DNA from: Glycomyces sp. TRM65418 | Lineage (GTDB): Bacteria; Actinomycetota; Actinomycetes; Mycobacteriales; Micromonosporaceae | Direction of reading: 5' to 3' | Assembly (NCBI RefSeq): GCF_019710475.1 | Contig: NZ_JAJFAX010000010.1 | Coordinates: 1-64,000, forward strand | DNA length: 64,000 nucleotides | Shown here: piece by piece, positions 1 to 7,886 of the stretch | Layout of the letters: each line of letters starts with the position of its first letter | Numbering within the stretch: position 1 is the stretch's first letter | Position numbers and translations under genes: made by a program | The notes under the pieces: generated by a model | What the model was told of the DNA's origin: nothing | Database searches by the model: none | Seen by the model: the letters and a program-made list of their open reading frames with translations, nothing else

Positions 1-406
1 GAACAACATTACTAGTCTCAACCCGCGCCGTCTAACTCGGGGCCTTTGACCCTAGTCACACGCAGTTGAGCCTTCGTGAAGTCTCAAGTGATTCCCGCGC
101 CTCGATCTCGGGCCGCGCCAACGCTTCTCAGAGCTTGTCGCGTGCCTCCGTGATCTCCGGACCGGCCTCGTTCTCCTCGGCTGTTCCGTTCCCCCGCGGG
201 CAGTTACAAATATACACACCCTGAACGGGGCCGAAACCAGGGGGGTCCCCTCCTGGTCGACGCTACGCCTGACCAGCGGAGACGCCACCTGGTCGCGGTA
301 AGGCGGCGCCCGGGCCGTCGCGCCCGGCGCCCGCCGCGGACGCTCATCTCGGTCCAGCTTCGGCTGTTAGCCTGCCAGCGAAGGAAGTCCGAGCAGAGGA
401 GAAGGC
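1..406. other. Gene-free left end
   Basis: No convincing gene is seen in this stretch. The short open frames on either strand have arginine-rich, low-complexity translations and no ribosome binding site. An AT-richer patch lies around 201-215. The last bases hold the AGGAGAAG ribosome binding site of the osmC-like gene, so its promoter probably lies in the right half. Part of a gene truncated by the window edge cannot be excluded. Confidence 0.5.
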
Positions 407-832
407 ATGTCAGTCACTCGCAAAGCAAGCACTCGCTGGACCGGCGATCTCCAGAGCGGCAACGGCGTCACCAGCTTCGTGTCCTCGGGGCTCGCGGACG
501 CTCCGGTGACCTGGGCGTCGCGCGCGAACGAGCCCGAAGGCAAGACCAGCCCTGAAGAGCTCATCGCGGCCGCGCACACCTCCTGCTTCTCCATGGCGTT
601 CTCCGCCGCGCTGGGGAAGGCCGGCTACACGCCGGAGGAGCTCGTCACCGAAGCCGCGGTCGATTTCAAGCCCGGCACCGGCATCACCGGCATCGCGCTG
701 ACCGTGCGCGCGGTGATCCCCGGGATCGAGACCGACGAGTTCAACGAGATCGCCAACGGCGCCAAGGAGAACTGCCCTGTCAGCCAGGCCCTCAAGGCCG
801 TCCCGATTTCGCTCGAGGCCACCCTGGGTTAG
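407..832 (+). CDS. OsmC/Ohr-family peroxiredoxin
   Basis: This 141-residue protein has the full length of the OsmC family of thiol peroxidases, which reduce organic hydroperoxides in the cytosol. The two family cysteines are visible: Cys60 in the HTSCF motif and Cys123 in ENCPVS. The TSPEEL stretch near residue 47 is the usual OsmC signature before the first cysteine. The start is supported by AGGAGAAG just upstream. It stands alone, followed by an AT-rich gap before the next gene. Family assignment is firm; OsmC versus OhrA subgroup, and the reducing partner (mycothiol or a lipoyl protein), cannot be told from sequence alone. Confidence 0.9.
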   Translation: MSVTRKASTRWTGDLQSGNGVTSFVSSGLADAPVTWASRANEPEGKTSPEELIAAAHTSCFSMAFSAALGKAGYTPEELVTEAAVDFKPGTGITGIALTVRAVIPGIETDEFNEIANGAKENCPVSQALKAVPISLEATLG

Positions 833-1039
833 GGTCGCCACCGACAGCTGAAAATTTCATATTCACGCACAGTGTGCGCGAAAGCATCGGGTGCACCATC
901 CGTGGCGGAAACGCCGCGGAGTCGAACGCGGGCGGTTTCGCTCGCGAGGCGGCAAGGTGCTCGTTGGTTTCGCGCACTTGTTTGTAGCCAGGCCTGCCTG
1001 CCCAGTTGCAAACCGATATCGCAAGAGGAGGGGGTTGCC

Positions 1040-2332
1040 CTGACTGCTCCTGAGAACACCGGTAGGCGCTTCCAGGCCTACACCATCCGCCACCTGGACG
1101 AACTGCTCAAGCGAGCCCCGATGACGGCGGAACAGCGTCTCCGGACGAAGGCCGTGGCCTCGGTCCTGCCGTTCCGGACGAACGCCTACGTCGTCGACGA
1201 GCTCATCGACTGGGACGATCCGTTCCAGGACCCCATGTTCCGGTTGGTCTTCCCTCAAGAGGACATGCTGCCGGCGGAGGACGTGGACCACATCGCCGGG
1301 CTGCTCCAGGCCGAGGCCTCCAAGCAGGAGGTCACCGCCGCGGCCAACGCGATCAGGTTCAAGATGAATCCGCATCCGGCCGGTCAGCTTCAGCTGAATA
1401 TCCCCAAGGCCGGGGAGGAGCCCATACCCGGCCTCCAGCACAAGTACCGCGAGACGGTCCTGTTCTTCCCGCAGCAGGGCCAGACCTGCCACGCCTACTG
1501 CACCTACTGCTTCCGCTGGGCGCAGTTCGTGGGCATCGCCGACCTGAAGATGGCCAACAACGACGTCGATCAGTTGACGGGCTATGTGCGGGACCACCCC
1601 GAAGTGAGCAGTGTGCTGCTGACCGGCGGCGACCCCATGATCATGGGCGAGCCGGTGCTGCGGCGGTACATCGACCCGCTGCTCGAGATGGACCACGTCG
1701 AGTCGATCCGGATCGGGTCGAAGGCGCTGGCGTACTGGCCGCAGCGGTTCGTGTCCGACCCCGACGCGGAGGACACGCTGCGGCTGTTCGAGCGCGTGGT
1801 GGACTCGGGCCGGAACCTCGCGTTCATGGCCCACTTCTCTCACCACAAGGAGCTGGACTCGGACATCGTCCAGGAGGCGGTGCGCCGGATCCGCTCGACG
1901 GGCGCGGTGATCCGCACGCAGGCGCCGTTGATCCGAACGATCAACGACGACGCGGACGAGTGGGCCGGGATGTGGAGGACCCAGCACAAGCTGGGGATGA
2001 TCCCGTACTACATGTTCATCGAGCGCGACACCGGCCCGCAGGACTACTTCTCGGTACCGCTGTGGCGGGCCTGGGAGGTCTTCCGCGACGCGTTCAGCCA
2101 GGTCTCGGGCCTGTGCCGGACCGTCCGGGGTCCCTCGATGTCCGCCACGCCGGGGAAGGTCTCGGTGGACGGGGTCGTGGACATCGGGGACGAGAAGGTG
2201 TTCGCCCTGCGGATGCTCCAGGCCCGCGACCCGCAGATCGTCGGGCGTCCGTTCTACGCGAAGTTCGACGAGAACGCGGTGTGGGTCGACGACCTGAAGC
2301 CGGCGTTCGCCGACAAGTTCCCCTGGGAGTGA
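1040..2332 (+). CDS. KamA-family radical SAM aminomutase, stand-alone copy
   Basis: The product is a radical SAM enzyme of the lysine/glutamate 2,3-aminomutase family (iron-sulfur cluster plus PLP). The cluster cysteines C150, C154 and C157 lie in TCHAYCTYC, and the glycine-rich LLTGGDPM motif follows. The frame is open back to a GTG at 872, but codons 872-1039 give a non-conserved arginine-rich stretch. Family similarity begins at about FQAYTIRHLDEL. The only strong ribosome binding site (GAGGAGG, 1025-1031) points to a CTG at 1040, giving 430 residues. A second, longer KamA lies in the lysine cluster near 44 kb, so this copy may use another substrate such as glutamate; that is inference. 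Confidence 0.82.
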   Translation: MTAPENTGRRFQAYTIRHLDELLKRAPMTAEQRLRTKAVASVLPFRTNAYVVDELIDWDDPFQDPMFRLVFPQEDMLPAEDVDHIAGLLQAEASKQEVTAAANAIRFKMNPHPAGQLQLNIPKAGEEPIPGLQHKYRETVLFFPQQGQTCHAYCTYCFRWAQFVGIADLKMANNDVDQLTGYVRDHPEVSSVLLTGGDPMIMGEPVLRRYIDPLLEMDHVESIRIGSKALAYWPQRFVSDPDAEDTLRLFERVVDSGRNLAFMAHFSHHKELDSDIVQEAVRRIRSTGAVIRTQAPLIRTINDDADEWAGMWRTQHKLGMIPYYMFIERDTGPQDYFSVPLWRAWEVFRDAFSQVSGLCRTVRGPSMSATPGKVSVDGVVDIGDEKVFALRMLQARDPQIVGRPFYAKFDENAVWVDDLKPAFADKFPWE

Positions 2333-2353
2333 CGCTTCGGCGTCGGTGAGATC

Positions 2354-2384
2354 GAGCCGGAGCGGCGCACCGCCGCTCCGGCTC
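2354..2384. terminator. Perfect hairpin between convergent genes
   Basis: Two 14-base arms (GAGCCGGAGCGGCG and its complement) enclose a 3-base loop. The hairpin lies between the stops of the radical SAM gene (plus) and the quinone reductase gene (minus), so it probably terminates both transcripts. There is no T tract, as is common in actinobacteria. Confidence 0.75.
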
Positions 2385-2392
2385 TCGGCGTT

Positions 2393-3142
2393 CTAGGCGA
2401 TGTGCAGGGCGAACCCGGTGGTGCCCTCGGCTTCGCGGCCGGGCAGGAGGCGCTTGTCGGCGCCGTAGTCGTCGTCCTGCCGGCGGTAGGCGATGGGCTC
2501 GGTCTCGGCCAGGGTCTCCAGGCGGCCGCGGAGGAGTTTCACCGCGTCGGCGTAGTCGGATTCGCCGAACGTGACCGCGCTCGTGATCACCGTGGGCGGC
2601 AGGACCTGCATCCCGGTGTAGAAGAGGACGCCGTGCTGGATCGGGAAGAGCAGGTCGTCGATGGCGCCGTTGACGCCGCGGTCGGACAGGTGCGCCTCGG
2701 CGGCGCCGGTGGTCACGACGACCATGGCGCGCTTGCCCGCGAGCACCCCGTCGCCGTAGCGGGGCCAGGACCGGGAGGTGCCGTAGCCGAAGCCGTTGGT
2801 GAACACGCGGTCCATCCAGCCCTTCATGATCGCGGGGACCGTGAACCACCACAGCGGGAACTGGAGGATGACGGCGTCGGCGGCGAGGAGCCGCTCCTGC
2901 TCGGCCTTGACGTCCTCGGTCAGCGAGCCCTTGTCCCAGGCCTCGCCGGCGGCGGCCATGAAGTGCTCGTTCTCGGTGGGGCCGAAGTCGTCGTAGTCGG
3001 CGACGGCCTTCCAGTTCATGGCGTAGAGGTCGGCGACGGTCACGGTGTGGCCGAGCCCTTCGAGGGTCTGGACGGTCTCGTCGCGGAGGGCCGCGTTGAG
3101 CGAGCGGGCGTGCGGGTGGGCGTAGACGATGTGCGTTCTCAT
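2393..3142 (-). CDS. Flavodoxin-fold NAD(P)H quinone oxidoreductase
   Basis: This roughly 249-residue protein belongs to the NQO1/MdaB/KefG flavodoxin-like family. The N-terminus IVYAHPHARSLN is the classic FMN/FAD phosphate-binding strand and loop. QFPLWWFTVPAIMKGWMDRVF is the family core, and the later GYGTS segment agrees. Such enzymes reduce quinones by two electrons in the cytosol. An in-frame ATG three codons upstream (3151) is an alternative start; neither has a strong ribosome binding site. It is divergent from the XRE regulator at 3274, a common regulator-target layout in actinomycetes, so that regulator probably controls it. Confidence 0.88.
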   Translation of the reverse strand: MRTHIVYAHPHARSLNAALRDETVQTLEGLGHTVTVADLYAMNWKAVADYDDFGPTENEHFMAAAGEAWDKGSLTEDVKAEQERLLAADAVILQFPLWWFTVPAIMKGWMDRVFTNGFGYGTSRSWPRYGDGVLAGKRAMVVVTTGAAEAHLSDRGVNGAIDDLLFPIQHGVLFYTGMQVLPPTVITSAVTFGESDYADAVKLLRGRLETLAETEPIAYRRQDDDYGADKRLLPGREAEGTTGFALHIA

Positions 3143-3207
3143 GGGAACCATGCTGCTGCGGTTCCAGCGGGGCTACCAGACGTCTGTTCGACCTGGGGTC
3201 GTTCGAC

Positions 3208-3228
3208 CCTAGGACTGACAGACCTAGG
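3208..3228. promoter_or_regulatory. Twin CCTAGG sites in divergent promoter region
   Basis: Two copies of the palindrome CCTAGG (3208-3213 and 3223-3228) lie 15 bp apart between the divergent quinone reductase and XRE regulator genes. Each is preceded by GACC or GA. TTCGACC is also repeated just upstream. They are candidate binding sites for the adjacent regulator; this is inference from position and symmetry. Confidence 0.35.
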
Positions 3229-3273
3229 CACCGGCGCTTCGCCGCGGCGATACTTGCCGCGGAGGTTTGAGTG

Positions 3274-4125
3274 ATGTCATCTGATGCGACGGGGATCCAC
3301 AAGCTCGAAGACGTGGTGGATCTGGGGAAGTTCCTGCAGGCGCGGCGCGCGCGGGTGAACCCGGCCGAGGTCGGACTGCCGGACAACGACCGGCGGCGCG
3401 TTCCTGGGCTGCGCCGGGAGGAGCTGGCGCTGCTGGCCGGGGTGAGCGTGGACTACTACACGCGCTTGGAGCAGGGGCGGGCGAAGCACCCGTCGGACCA
3501 GGTGCTGGACGCGGTGGCGCGGGCCCTGCGGTTGGACGAGACGACGCGTTCGCACCTGCACCGGTTGGCGGGGAACTCGCGGTTGAGCCCGTTGCACGCC
3601 AGCGCGGGGGTGCGGCCCTCGCTGCAGACGATGCTGGCGGCGATCGACGGCTTCCCGGCGCTGATCATGAACCACCGGCAGGACGTGCTGGCGTCGAATC
3701 GCTTGGCGCGCTTGCTGTACGGGGGCTTCGGGTGGGATCTCGAGGCGAATCCGAACTTCGTGCGGCTGCTGTTCGAGGAGGACTCGCAGCAGCACTTCCC
3801 CGATTGGGAGGCGGTCTGCTCGCACGAGACGGTGGCGCAGTTGCGGAAGATGGCGGCGCTGTTCCCCGAGGACAAGGAGATGACGGCGCTCATCGGCGAC
3901 CTCACGGTGGAGCACCGGTTCTTCGCGGAGCTGTGGGCGCAGGCCGAGGTCAAGGACTGCAACATCGGGTGGGTGCGGTTCGAGCACCCGATGGTCGGGC
4001 TCCTCCAGCTGTACAAGGACCAGTTCCGGGTGGCGGACGGTTCGGGTCAGATGCTGGTGACGTTGACGGCGGCGCCGGGCACGGACGACTACGACAAACT
4101 GGCGCTGCTGGGGGCGGACCGGTAG
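3274..4125 (+). CDS. XRE-family regulator with MmyB-like ligand domain
   Basis: The 283-residue protein has an N-terminal helix-turn-helix of about 80 residues, including RRVPGLRREELALLAGVSVDYYTRLE, the hallmark of the actinobacterial XRE/MmyB group. An MmyB-like PAS-type ligand domain follows at about residues 100-275 (FPALIMNHRQDVLASN, ending in a beta-rich LVTLTAAPGTDDYDKL). GGAGG at 3261-3265 serves either GTG 3271 or ATG 3274; ATG is preferred. Members of this group usually repress a neighbouring oxidoreductase or dehydrogenase gene, which fits the divergent quinone reductase. The ligand is unknown, although the MmyB domain is thought to bind a fatty acid. Confidence 0.9.
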   Translation: MSSDATGIHKLEDVVDLGKFLQARRARVNPAEVGLPDNDRRRVPGLRREELALLAGVSVDYYTRLEQGRAKHPSDQVLDAVARALRLDETTRSHLHRLAGNSRLSPLHASAGVRPSLQTMLAAIDGFPALIMNHRQDVLASNRLARLLYGGFGWDLEANPNFVRLLFEEDSQQHFPDWEAVCSHETVAQLRKMAALFPEDKEMTALIGDLTVEHRFFAELWAQAEVKDCNIGWVRFEHPMVGLLQLYKDQFRVADGSGQMLVTLTAAPGTDDYDKLALLGADR

Positions 4126-4137
4126 CCGGTCCGCCCC
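4111..4137. terminator. Hairpin carrying the stop codon in its loop
   Basis: Two 12-base perfect arms (GGGGCGGACCGG and complement) enclose the loop TAG, which is the stop codon of the XRE regulator. The next gene is convergent and ends at 4160, so the hairpin can serve both strands. Confidence 0.7.
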
Positions 4138-4159
4138 TGGCAGCGCGTCGGCTTCGAGG

Positions 4160-5029
4160 TCAGCGGATGCGGAGTTGCTCGACGACGCTGATCCAGTCGG
4201 CCGTGCCGCGTCCGGTGGCGGTGAGTTCGTCGAGGTGCTTCTTGACCGGTTCGAGGAAGTCGGCGCTGACGCCCTGTTCGCGGCTGGCGGTGATGAGCGA
4301 GGCCATGGCGGCCCGGGTGAAGTCGACGCTCTGGCCCGGGGCCGGGTCGTACTCGCCGCCGTCGACGACGGTGGCGAACTCCTCGGCCAGCGGGAGCACG
4401 GCGCCGAGCCAGGCGATGACGTCCTTGGCGGTCTGCTCGGCCGGGACGCCGACGGTGCGCATCATCGCCGTGGCCTGGAGCAGGCCGCCGAACATCTGGT
4501 ACATGGCGGTGAGGAGGGCCATGTCCTTGAGCGAGGCCAGGCCGGCGTCCGCGCCTTCGAACTCGGCGGCGCCGAAGGTCTCCAGCGCGGGCTTGGCGAT
4601 GGCGAAGGCGTTCTCGTCTCCGGCGTAGAGCAGTCGCGCGTGGGGCGTGCCGATCATCTCGGGCACGGCCATGATCGCGCCGTCGAGGTAGGTGATGCCG
4701 TGGTCGGCGGCCCAGGCGGCGGTGGCGCGGGACTCGTTCGGCGTGGTGGTGGTCAGGTTGACGACGACTTTGCCCTTGAGGTCGGCGGCGGCCGGTTCGA
4801 GGTGTTCGCGGACGCTGGCGTGGTCGAGCAGGACGACGATGACGACGTCGCTCGCCGCGGCGGCTTCGGCCACGGTGGCGGCGGCCTTGGATCCGGCTTC
4901 CACGTGCGGTCGCGCTTTGGCGGCGGTGCGGTTCCAGACGGTGGTGGTGAAGCCCTGGACGCGCAGGCGCTCGGCCATGGCCGAGCCCATGGCGCCGAGG
5001 CCGAGGATGCTGATGGTGCCCTTCGGCAT
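4160..5029 (-). CDS. NAD(P)-dependent reductase, imine-reductase-like, copy 1
   Basis: This 289-residue protein has the N-terminal Rossmann fold of the 6-phosphogluconate/beta-hydroxyacid dehydrogenase superfamily (ILGLGAMGSAMA, residues 6-17, then VWNRTAAKA). Its C-terminal helical domain resembles imine reductases (GLASLKDMALLTAMYQMF). It is the third gene of a tandem run of three related genes on the minus strand, 26 bases after copy 2. The ATG at 5029 is chosen because AGGAGACC precedes it; the frame is open further upstream but that stretch is antisense-like. Substrates may be cyclic imines or beta-hydroxyacids and are not predictable here. Confidence 0.88.
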   Translation of the reverse strand: MPKGTISILGLGAMGSAMAERLRVQGFTTTVWNRTAAKARPHVEAGSKAAATVAEAAAASDVVIVVLLDHASVREHLEPAAADLKGKVVVNLTTTTPNESRATAAWAADHGITYLDGAIMAVPEMIGTPHARLLYAGDENAFAIAKPALETFGAAEFEGADAGLASLKDMALLTAMYQMFGGLLQATAMMRTVGVPAEQTAKDVIAWLGAVLPLAEEFATVVDGGEYDPAPGQSVDFTRAAMASLITASREQGVSADFLEPVKKHLDELTATGRGTADWISVVEQLRIR

Positions 5030-5055
5030 GGTGGTCTCCTTCGGTGCGGGTGCGG

Positions 5056-5922
5056 TCAGCGGACGGCGAGTCGTTCGATGATGCGGATCCAGTCGCTGTC
5101 CCCGTGACCGGTGGCGGCGAGTTCTTCCAGGAACTTCTGGTGGGGTTCGAGGAAGTCGGCTCGGATGCCCTGTTCTCGGCTGGCGGTGATGAGGGAGGCG
5201 ATGCCGAAGCGGTCGAAGTCGACGCTCTGGCCGCCGGTGTCGTACGTGCCGCCGTCGACGACCGCGGCCAGCTCGCGGCCGTGGGGCAGCATGGCGCCGA
5301 GCCAGGCCTCGACTTCCTCGGCGGTCGCGGCCGCGGTGGCTCCGGTGGTGCGCATCATGGCGATGGCCTGGACGTAGCCGAGGAGCATGAGGTCCATGGC
5401 CGCGAGCAGGGCCATGTCCTTGAGTGAGGCGAGGCCGGTGTCGGTGCCCGCGAACTCGGCGGTGCCGAGGGCCTCCAGCGCGGGCCGGGCAGCGGTGTAG
5501 GCGTGCTCGTCGCCGGAGTAGAGCAGTCGCGCGCTCGGGTCGCCGATCATGGACGGGACGGCCATGACGGCGCCGTCGAGGTAGGCGATGCCGTGGTCGG
5601 CGGCCCAGGCCGCGGTCTCGCGGGCTTGGTTCGGCGTGGTGGTGGTCAGGTTGACGACGGTCTTGCCTTTGAGGTCGGCGGCGGCCGGCCCGAGTCGTTC
5701 GCCGACGCCGGCGTGGTCGAGCAGGACGACGATGACGACGTCGCTCGCCGCGGCGGCTTCGGCGACCGTGGCCGCGGCCGCCGATCCGGCTCGGACGTGC
5801 GGTTCGGTCTTGGCTGCGGTGCGGTTCCACACGGTGGTGGCGTGTCCGGTCTCGCGCAGGCGGGTCGCGACGGCGGATCCCATGGCGCCGAGGCCGAGGA
5901 CGGTTGCGGTGGGTGCGGGCAT
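5056..5922 (-). CDS. NAD(P)-dependent reductase, imine-reductase-like, copy 2
   Basis: The 288-residue protein is a close paralogue of its downstream neighbour. Long stretches are identical or nearly so, such as VWNRTAAK, EAAAASDVVIVVLLDHA and VVNLTTTTPN. It shares the VLGLGAMGSAVA dinucleotide-binding loop and the helical C-terminal domain that completes the active site across the dimer. The pair clearly arose by tandem duplication. The genes lie 10-26 bases apart in one probable operon with copy 3, which is more divergent. The physiological substrate is unknown. Confidence 0.88.
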   Translation of the reverse strand: MPAPTATVLGLGAMGSAVATRLRETGHATTVWNRTAAKTEPHVRAGSAAAATVAEAAAASDVVIVVLLDHAGVGERLGPAAADLKGKTVVNLTTTTPNQARETAAWAADHGIAYLDGAVMAVPSMIGDPSARLLYSGDEHAYTAARPALEALGTAEFAGTDTGLASLKDMALLAAMDLMLLGYVQAIAMMRTTGATAAATAEEVEAWLGAMLPHGRELAAVVDGGTYDTGGQSVDFDRFGIASLITASREQGIRADFLEPHQKFLEELAATGHGDSDWIRIIERLAVR

Positions 5923-5932
5923 GGTGTGCTTT

Positions 5933-6805
5933 CTAGGCGTCGGTGCCGCGGAGGAGCTGGTAGACGGGGACGGGGCGTCCCGCCCGCTCGCTCGCGTCGA
6001 TCGCGCGCTGGTAGAAGTCCTGGGCGGTCTCGGTGAGCGAGGCGTCGACGCCGACGTCGACGCTGGCTTCGATGACGTGCTGGGCTCCGGCGTGCATCAT
6101 CTTGAAGCTGTGGAGGTCGCCCCAGCCGCCGGCCTTGGCGGCTTCGGCGAACTCGCGCATGAAGTCGCGGTAGCTGTTGGGGTGGCTCGAGGCGTTCGCC
6201 ACGAATCGGTCGATGTCGGCGCCGGAGCGGTCGACGATGGCGAGCGCCTGCTCCCAGCCGATCAGGAAGGCGTGGAACAGCGCGAGCTCGGCCTGGTAGA
6301 AGACCTGTGCGAGGCCGTAGTCCTCGCCGAGGTACTCCTGGCGGCTCAGGGGCCGCAGGAGGTCCTTGTGGGCGTCGAAGAGATCCTGCGGTCCGCTGAA
6401 GTACAGGTAGGAGTCCGGGTGGGCGATGTCGTCGCCTTGGGACATGAAGCCGCCGACGAGGTACCGGGCGCCGTGGCCGAGGGCCCATTCGGCGCCCTTG
6501 CGGGTGTTCTCGGGCGAGTCGGAGGACAGGTTGGCGATGACCTTGCCCTTGAGGTGGTCCGTGGCCTGGCCGAGGACGTCGTACATGGCCTGGTAGTGGG
6601 TGAGGCTGACGACGGTGACCTCGTTGGCGTCGAGGGCTTCGGCGACCGTGGCGGCGCGCTTGGCGCCCAGTTCCACCATGGCGTCGGCCTTGGCGGCGGT
6701 GCGGTTCCACACGGTCACTTCGACTCCCGCGTCGAGGAAGGCCTTGACCATGGACCGCCCCATCGGGCCGAGGCCGATCACGGTGACGGAATTCTTAGCA
6801 GACAT
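5933..6805 (-). CDS. NAD(P)-dependent reductase, imine-reductase-like, copy 3
   Basis: This is the first gene of the three-gene operon and encodes 290 residues. It carries VIGLGPMGRSMV at residues 9-20 and VWNRTAAKA, but its catalytic-domain sequence differs from copies 1 and 2 (for example GLAQVFYQAELALFHAF in place of GLASLKDMALL). ATG 6805 is supported by AAGGGG upstream; an earlier in-frame start at 6892 would cross the promoter region shared with the divergent HxlR gene. Expression is probably controlled by that regulator, judged by the divergent layout only. Confidence 0.87.
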   Translation of the reverse strand: MSAKNSVTVIGLGPMGRSMVKAFLDAGVEVTVWNRTAAKADAMVELGAKRAATVAEALDANEVTVVSLTHYQAMYDVLGQATDHLKGKVIANLSSDSPENTRKGAEWALGHGARYLVGGFMSQGDDIAHPDSYLYFSGPQDLFDAHKDLLRPLSRQEYLGEDYGLAQVFYQAELALFHAFLIGWEQALAIVDRSGADIDRFVANASSHPNSYRDFMREFAEAAKAGGWGDLHSFKMMHAGAQHVIEASVDVGVDASLTETAQDFYQRAIDASERAGRPVPVYQLLRGTDA

Positions 6806-6945
6806 GTTGTGCCCCTTAGGAAGTGGTGTCTTCTTGGTTTCGCTGTCGGAGTCAATCGTCGGTCGTCGCGGGTAGACTCTGCAAGACCGCACTTCCAGGT
6901 GGGGTTACTTACCGATACGTTCGGAATATGGTCGGGAGGGGCGCG

Positions 6946-7299
6946 ATGGAGACGATGAGTGACGCAGATCAAACCTGCGGCATGTCGCTCGCGATCGACG
7001 TGGTGGGCGGCAAGTGGAAGATGCACCTGATGTGGGTGCTCGCCGAGGGACCCGTGCGGTTCGGGCAGATCCGGCGCAAGCTCGACGGCGTGAGCGAGAA
7101 GGTCCTGGCCGAGAACCTGCGGCAGCTGGAGGCGTACGGCGTGGTGCGCCGCGAGCTGTACGCGGAGGTGCCGCCGCGCGTGGAGTACTCGCTGACGCCG
7201 CTGGGCGAGACGCTGCACGAGGCGCTGGCGCCGCTCGAGGAATGGGGCGACAAGAACCGCGACGCGCTGGCGTCGCGGCCCGGTGCGGTCGTCGGTTAG
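6946..7299 (+). CDS. HxlR-family winged-helix regulator
   Basis: The 117-residue product matches HxlR proteins end to end: a conserved N-terminal Cys (Cys11 in DQTCGM), VVGGKWKMHLMWVL, RFGQIRRKLDGVSEKVLAENLRQLE, and a wing ending in VEYSLTPLGETL. These regulators act as dimers, often sensing electrophiles or oxidants through that Cys. GGGAGG at 6934-6939 selects ATG 6946; in-frame ATGs at 6928 and 6955 are alternatives. It is divergent from the three-reductase operon and converges with the DUF2087 gene, overlapping its stop by four bases. Confidence 0.92.
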   Translation: METMSDADQTCGMSLAIDVVGGKWKMHLMWVLAEGPVRFGQIRRKLDGVSEKVLAENLRQLEAYGVVRRELYAEVPPRVEYSLTPLGETLHEALAPLEEWGDKNRDALASRPGAVVG

Positions 7300-7835
7300 A
7301 TCGGCGGGGCCTCGCGGCGGCGGTACTCGCGCCCGCCCTCGGTGCGTTCGAGGAGGAGTTCGTCGATCATGTCGCGGCGCAGCTGGAGCGGGTCGTCGAA
7401 CTCGGCGGCGAGCGCCTCGGTGATCTCGGCCTCGGTGTAGACCCGGTCGAACGCGAAGAGCCGGCCGGCGAGGTCGCGCAGGAGCGCGACCCGGGTGCGG
7501 CGGTTCACGGGGCGGACGGTGATACGGCCGTTCGAGTAGAGGTGCGCGACTTCGGGGCCGGTGCCGGGCGGCGCGTCGGGACGCGAGGCGCGGGCGGCGG
7601 CCGCGGCGGCCTTGAACGCCTCGGGCGCGGCGCGGATCCTGCCGTCCTCCCGGATGACCAGACCCGACTCGAAGAGGCGCATGAGCGCCTTCTCGGCCCG
7701 CGGGTGGCGCTGCCGCAGCTCGGTGACGCTCGCGCCCGCGTCGGCGAGGACGATCTCGGCGAACACCCTGAGGCGTTCGGGATCGGCGAGGGCCTTGACG
7801 ATGGCGTGGCTCGGTTCGGTAGGTGGCGCGGTCAT
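7296..7835 (-). CDS. DUF2087-domain protein with ArsR-like N-terminus
   Basis: This 179-residue protein has an N-terminal winged-helix-like half (HAIVKALADPERLRVFAEIVL, an ArsR-type helix-turn-helix opening). Its C-terminal half resembles DUF2087 (LLRDLAGRLFAFDRVYTEAEI, then LRRDMIDELLLERTEGGREYRR). Proteins of this layout are presumed transcriptional regulators; ligand and targets are unknown. The ATG at 7835 starts at a natural N-terminus; another ATG lies six codons upstream. The gene is convergent with the HxlR gene and is followed on the same strand by no close partner. Confidence 0.8.
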   Translation of the reverse strand: MTAPPTEPSHAIVKALADPERLRVFAEIVLADAGASVTELRQRHPRAEKALMRLFESGLVIREDGRIRAAPEAFKAAAAAARASRPDAPPGTGPEVAHLYSNGRITVRPVNRRTRVALLRDLAGRLFAFDRVYTEAEITEALAAEFDDPLQLRRDMIDELLLERTEGGREYRRREAPPI

Positions 7836-7886
7836 CCGGTCAGACTGGCGCACGCGGCCCGTGCCGTCAACGGTTTTTGCGGGACG

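Noticed and set aside
52-288. 78-codon frame on the minus strand at the left end
   Set aside because: Arg-rich translation, no ribosome binding site and no recognisable motif.
4160-5830. Long minus-strand frame suggesting a fused double reductase
   Set aside because: Only the part from ATG 5029 matches the reductase family and has a ribosome binding site; upstream codons are out-of-frame with the real copy 2.
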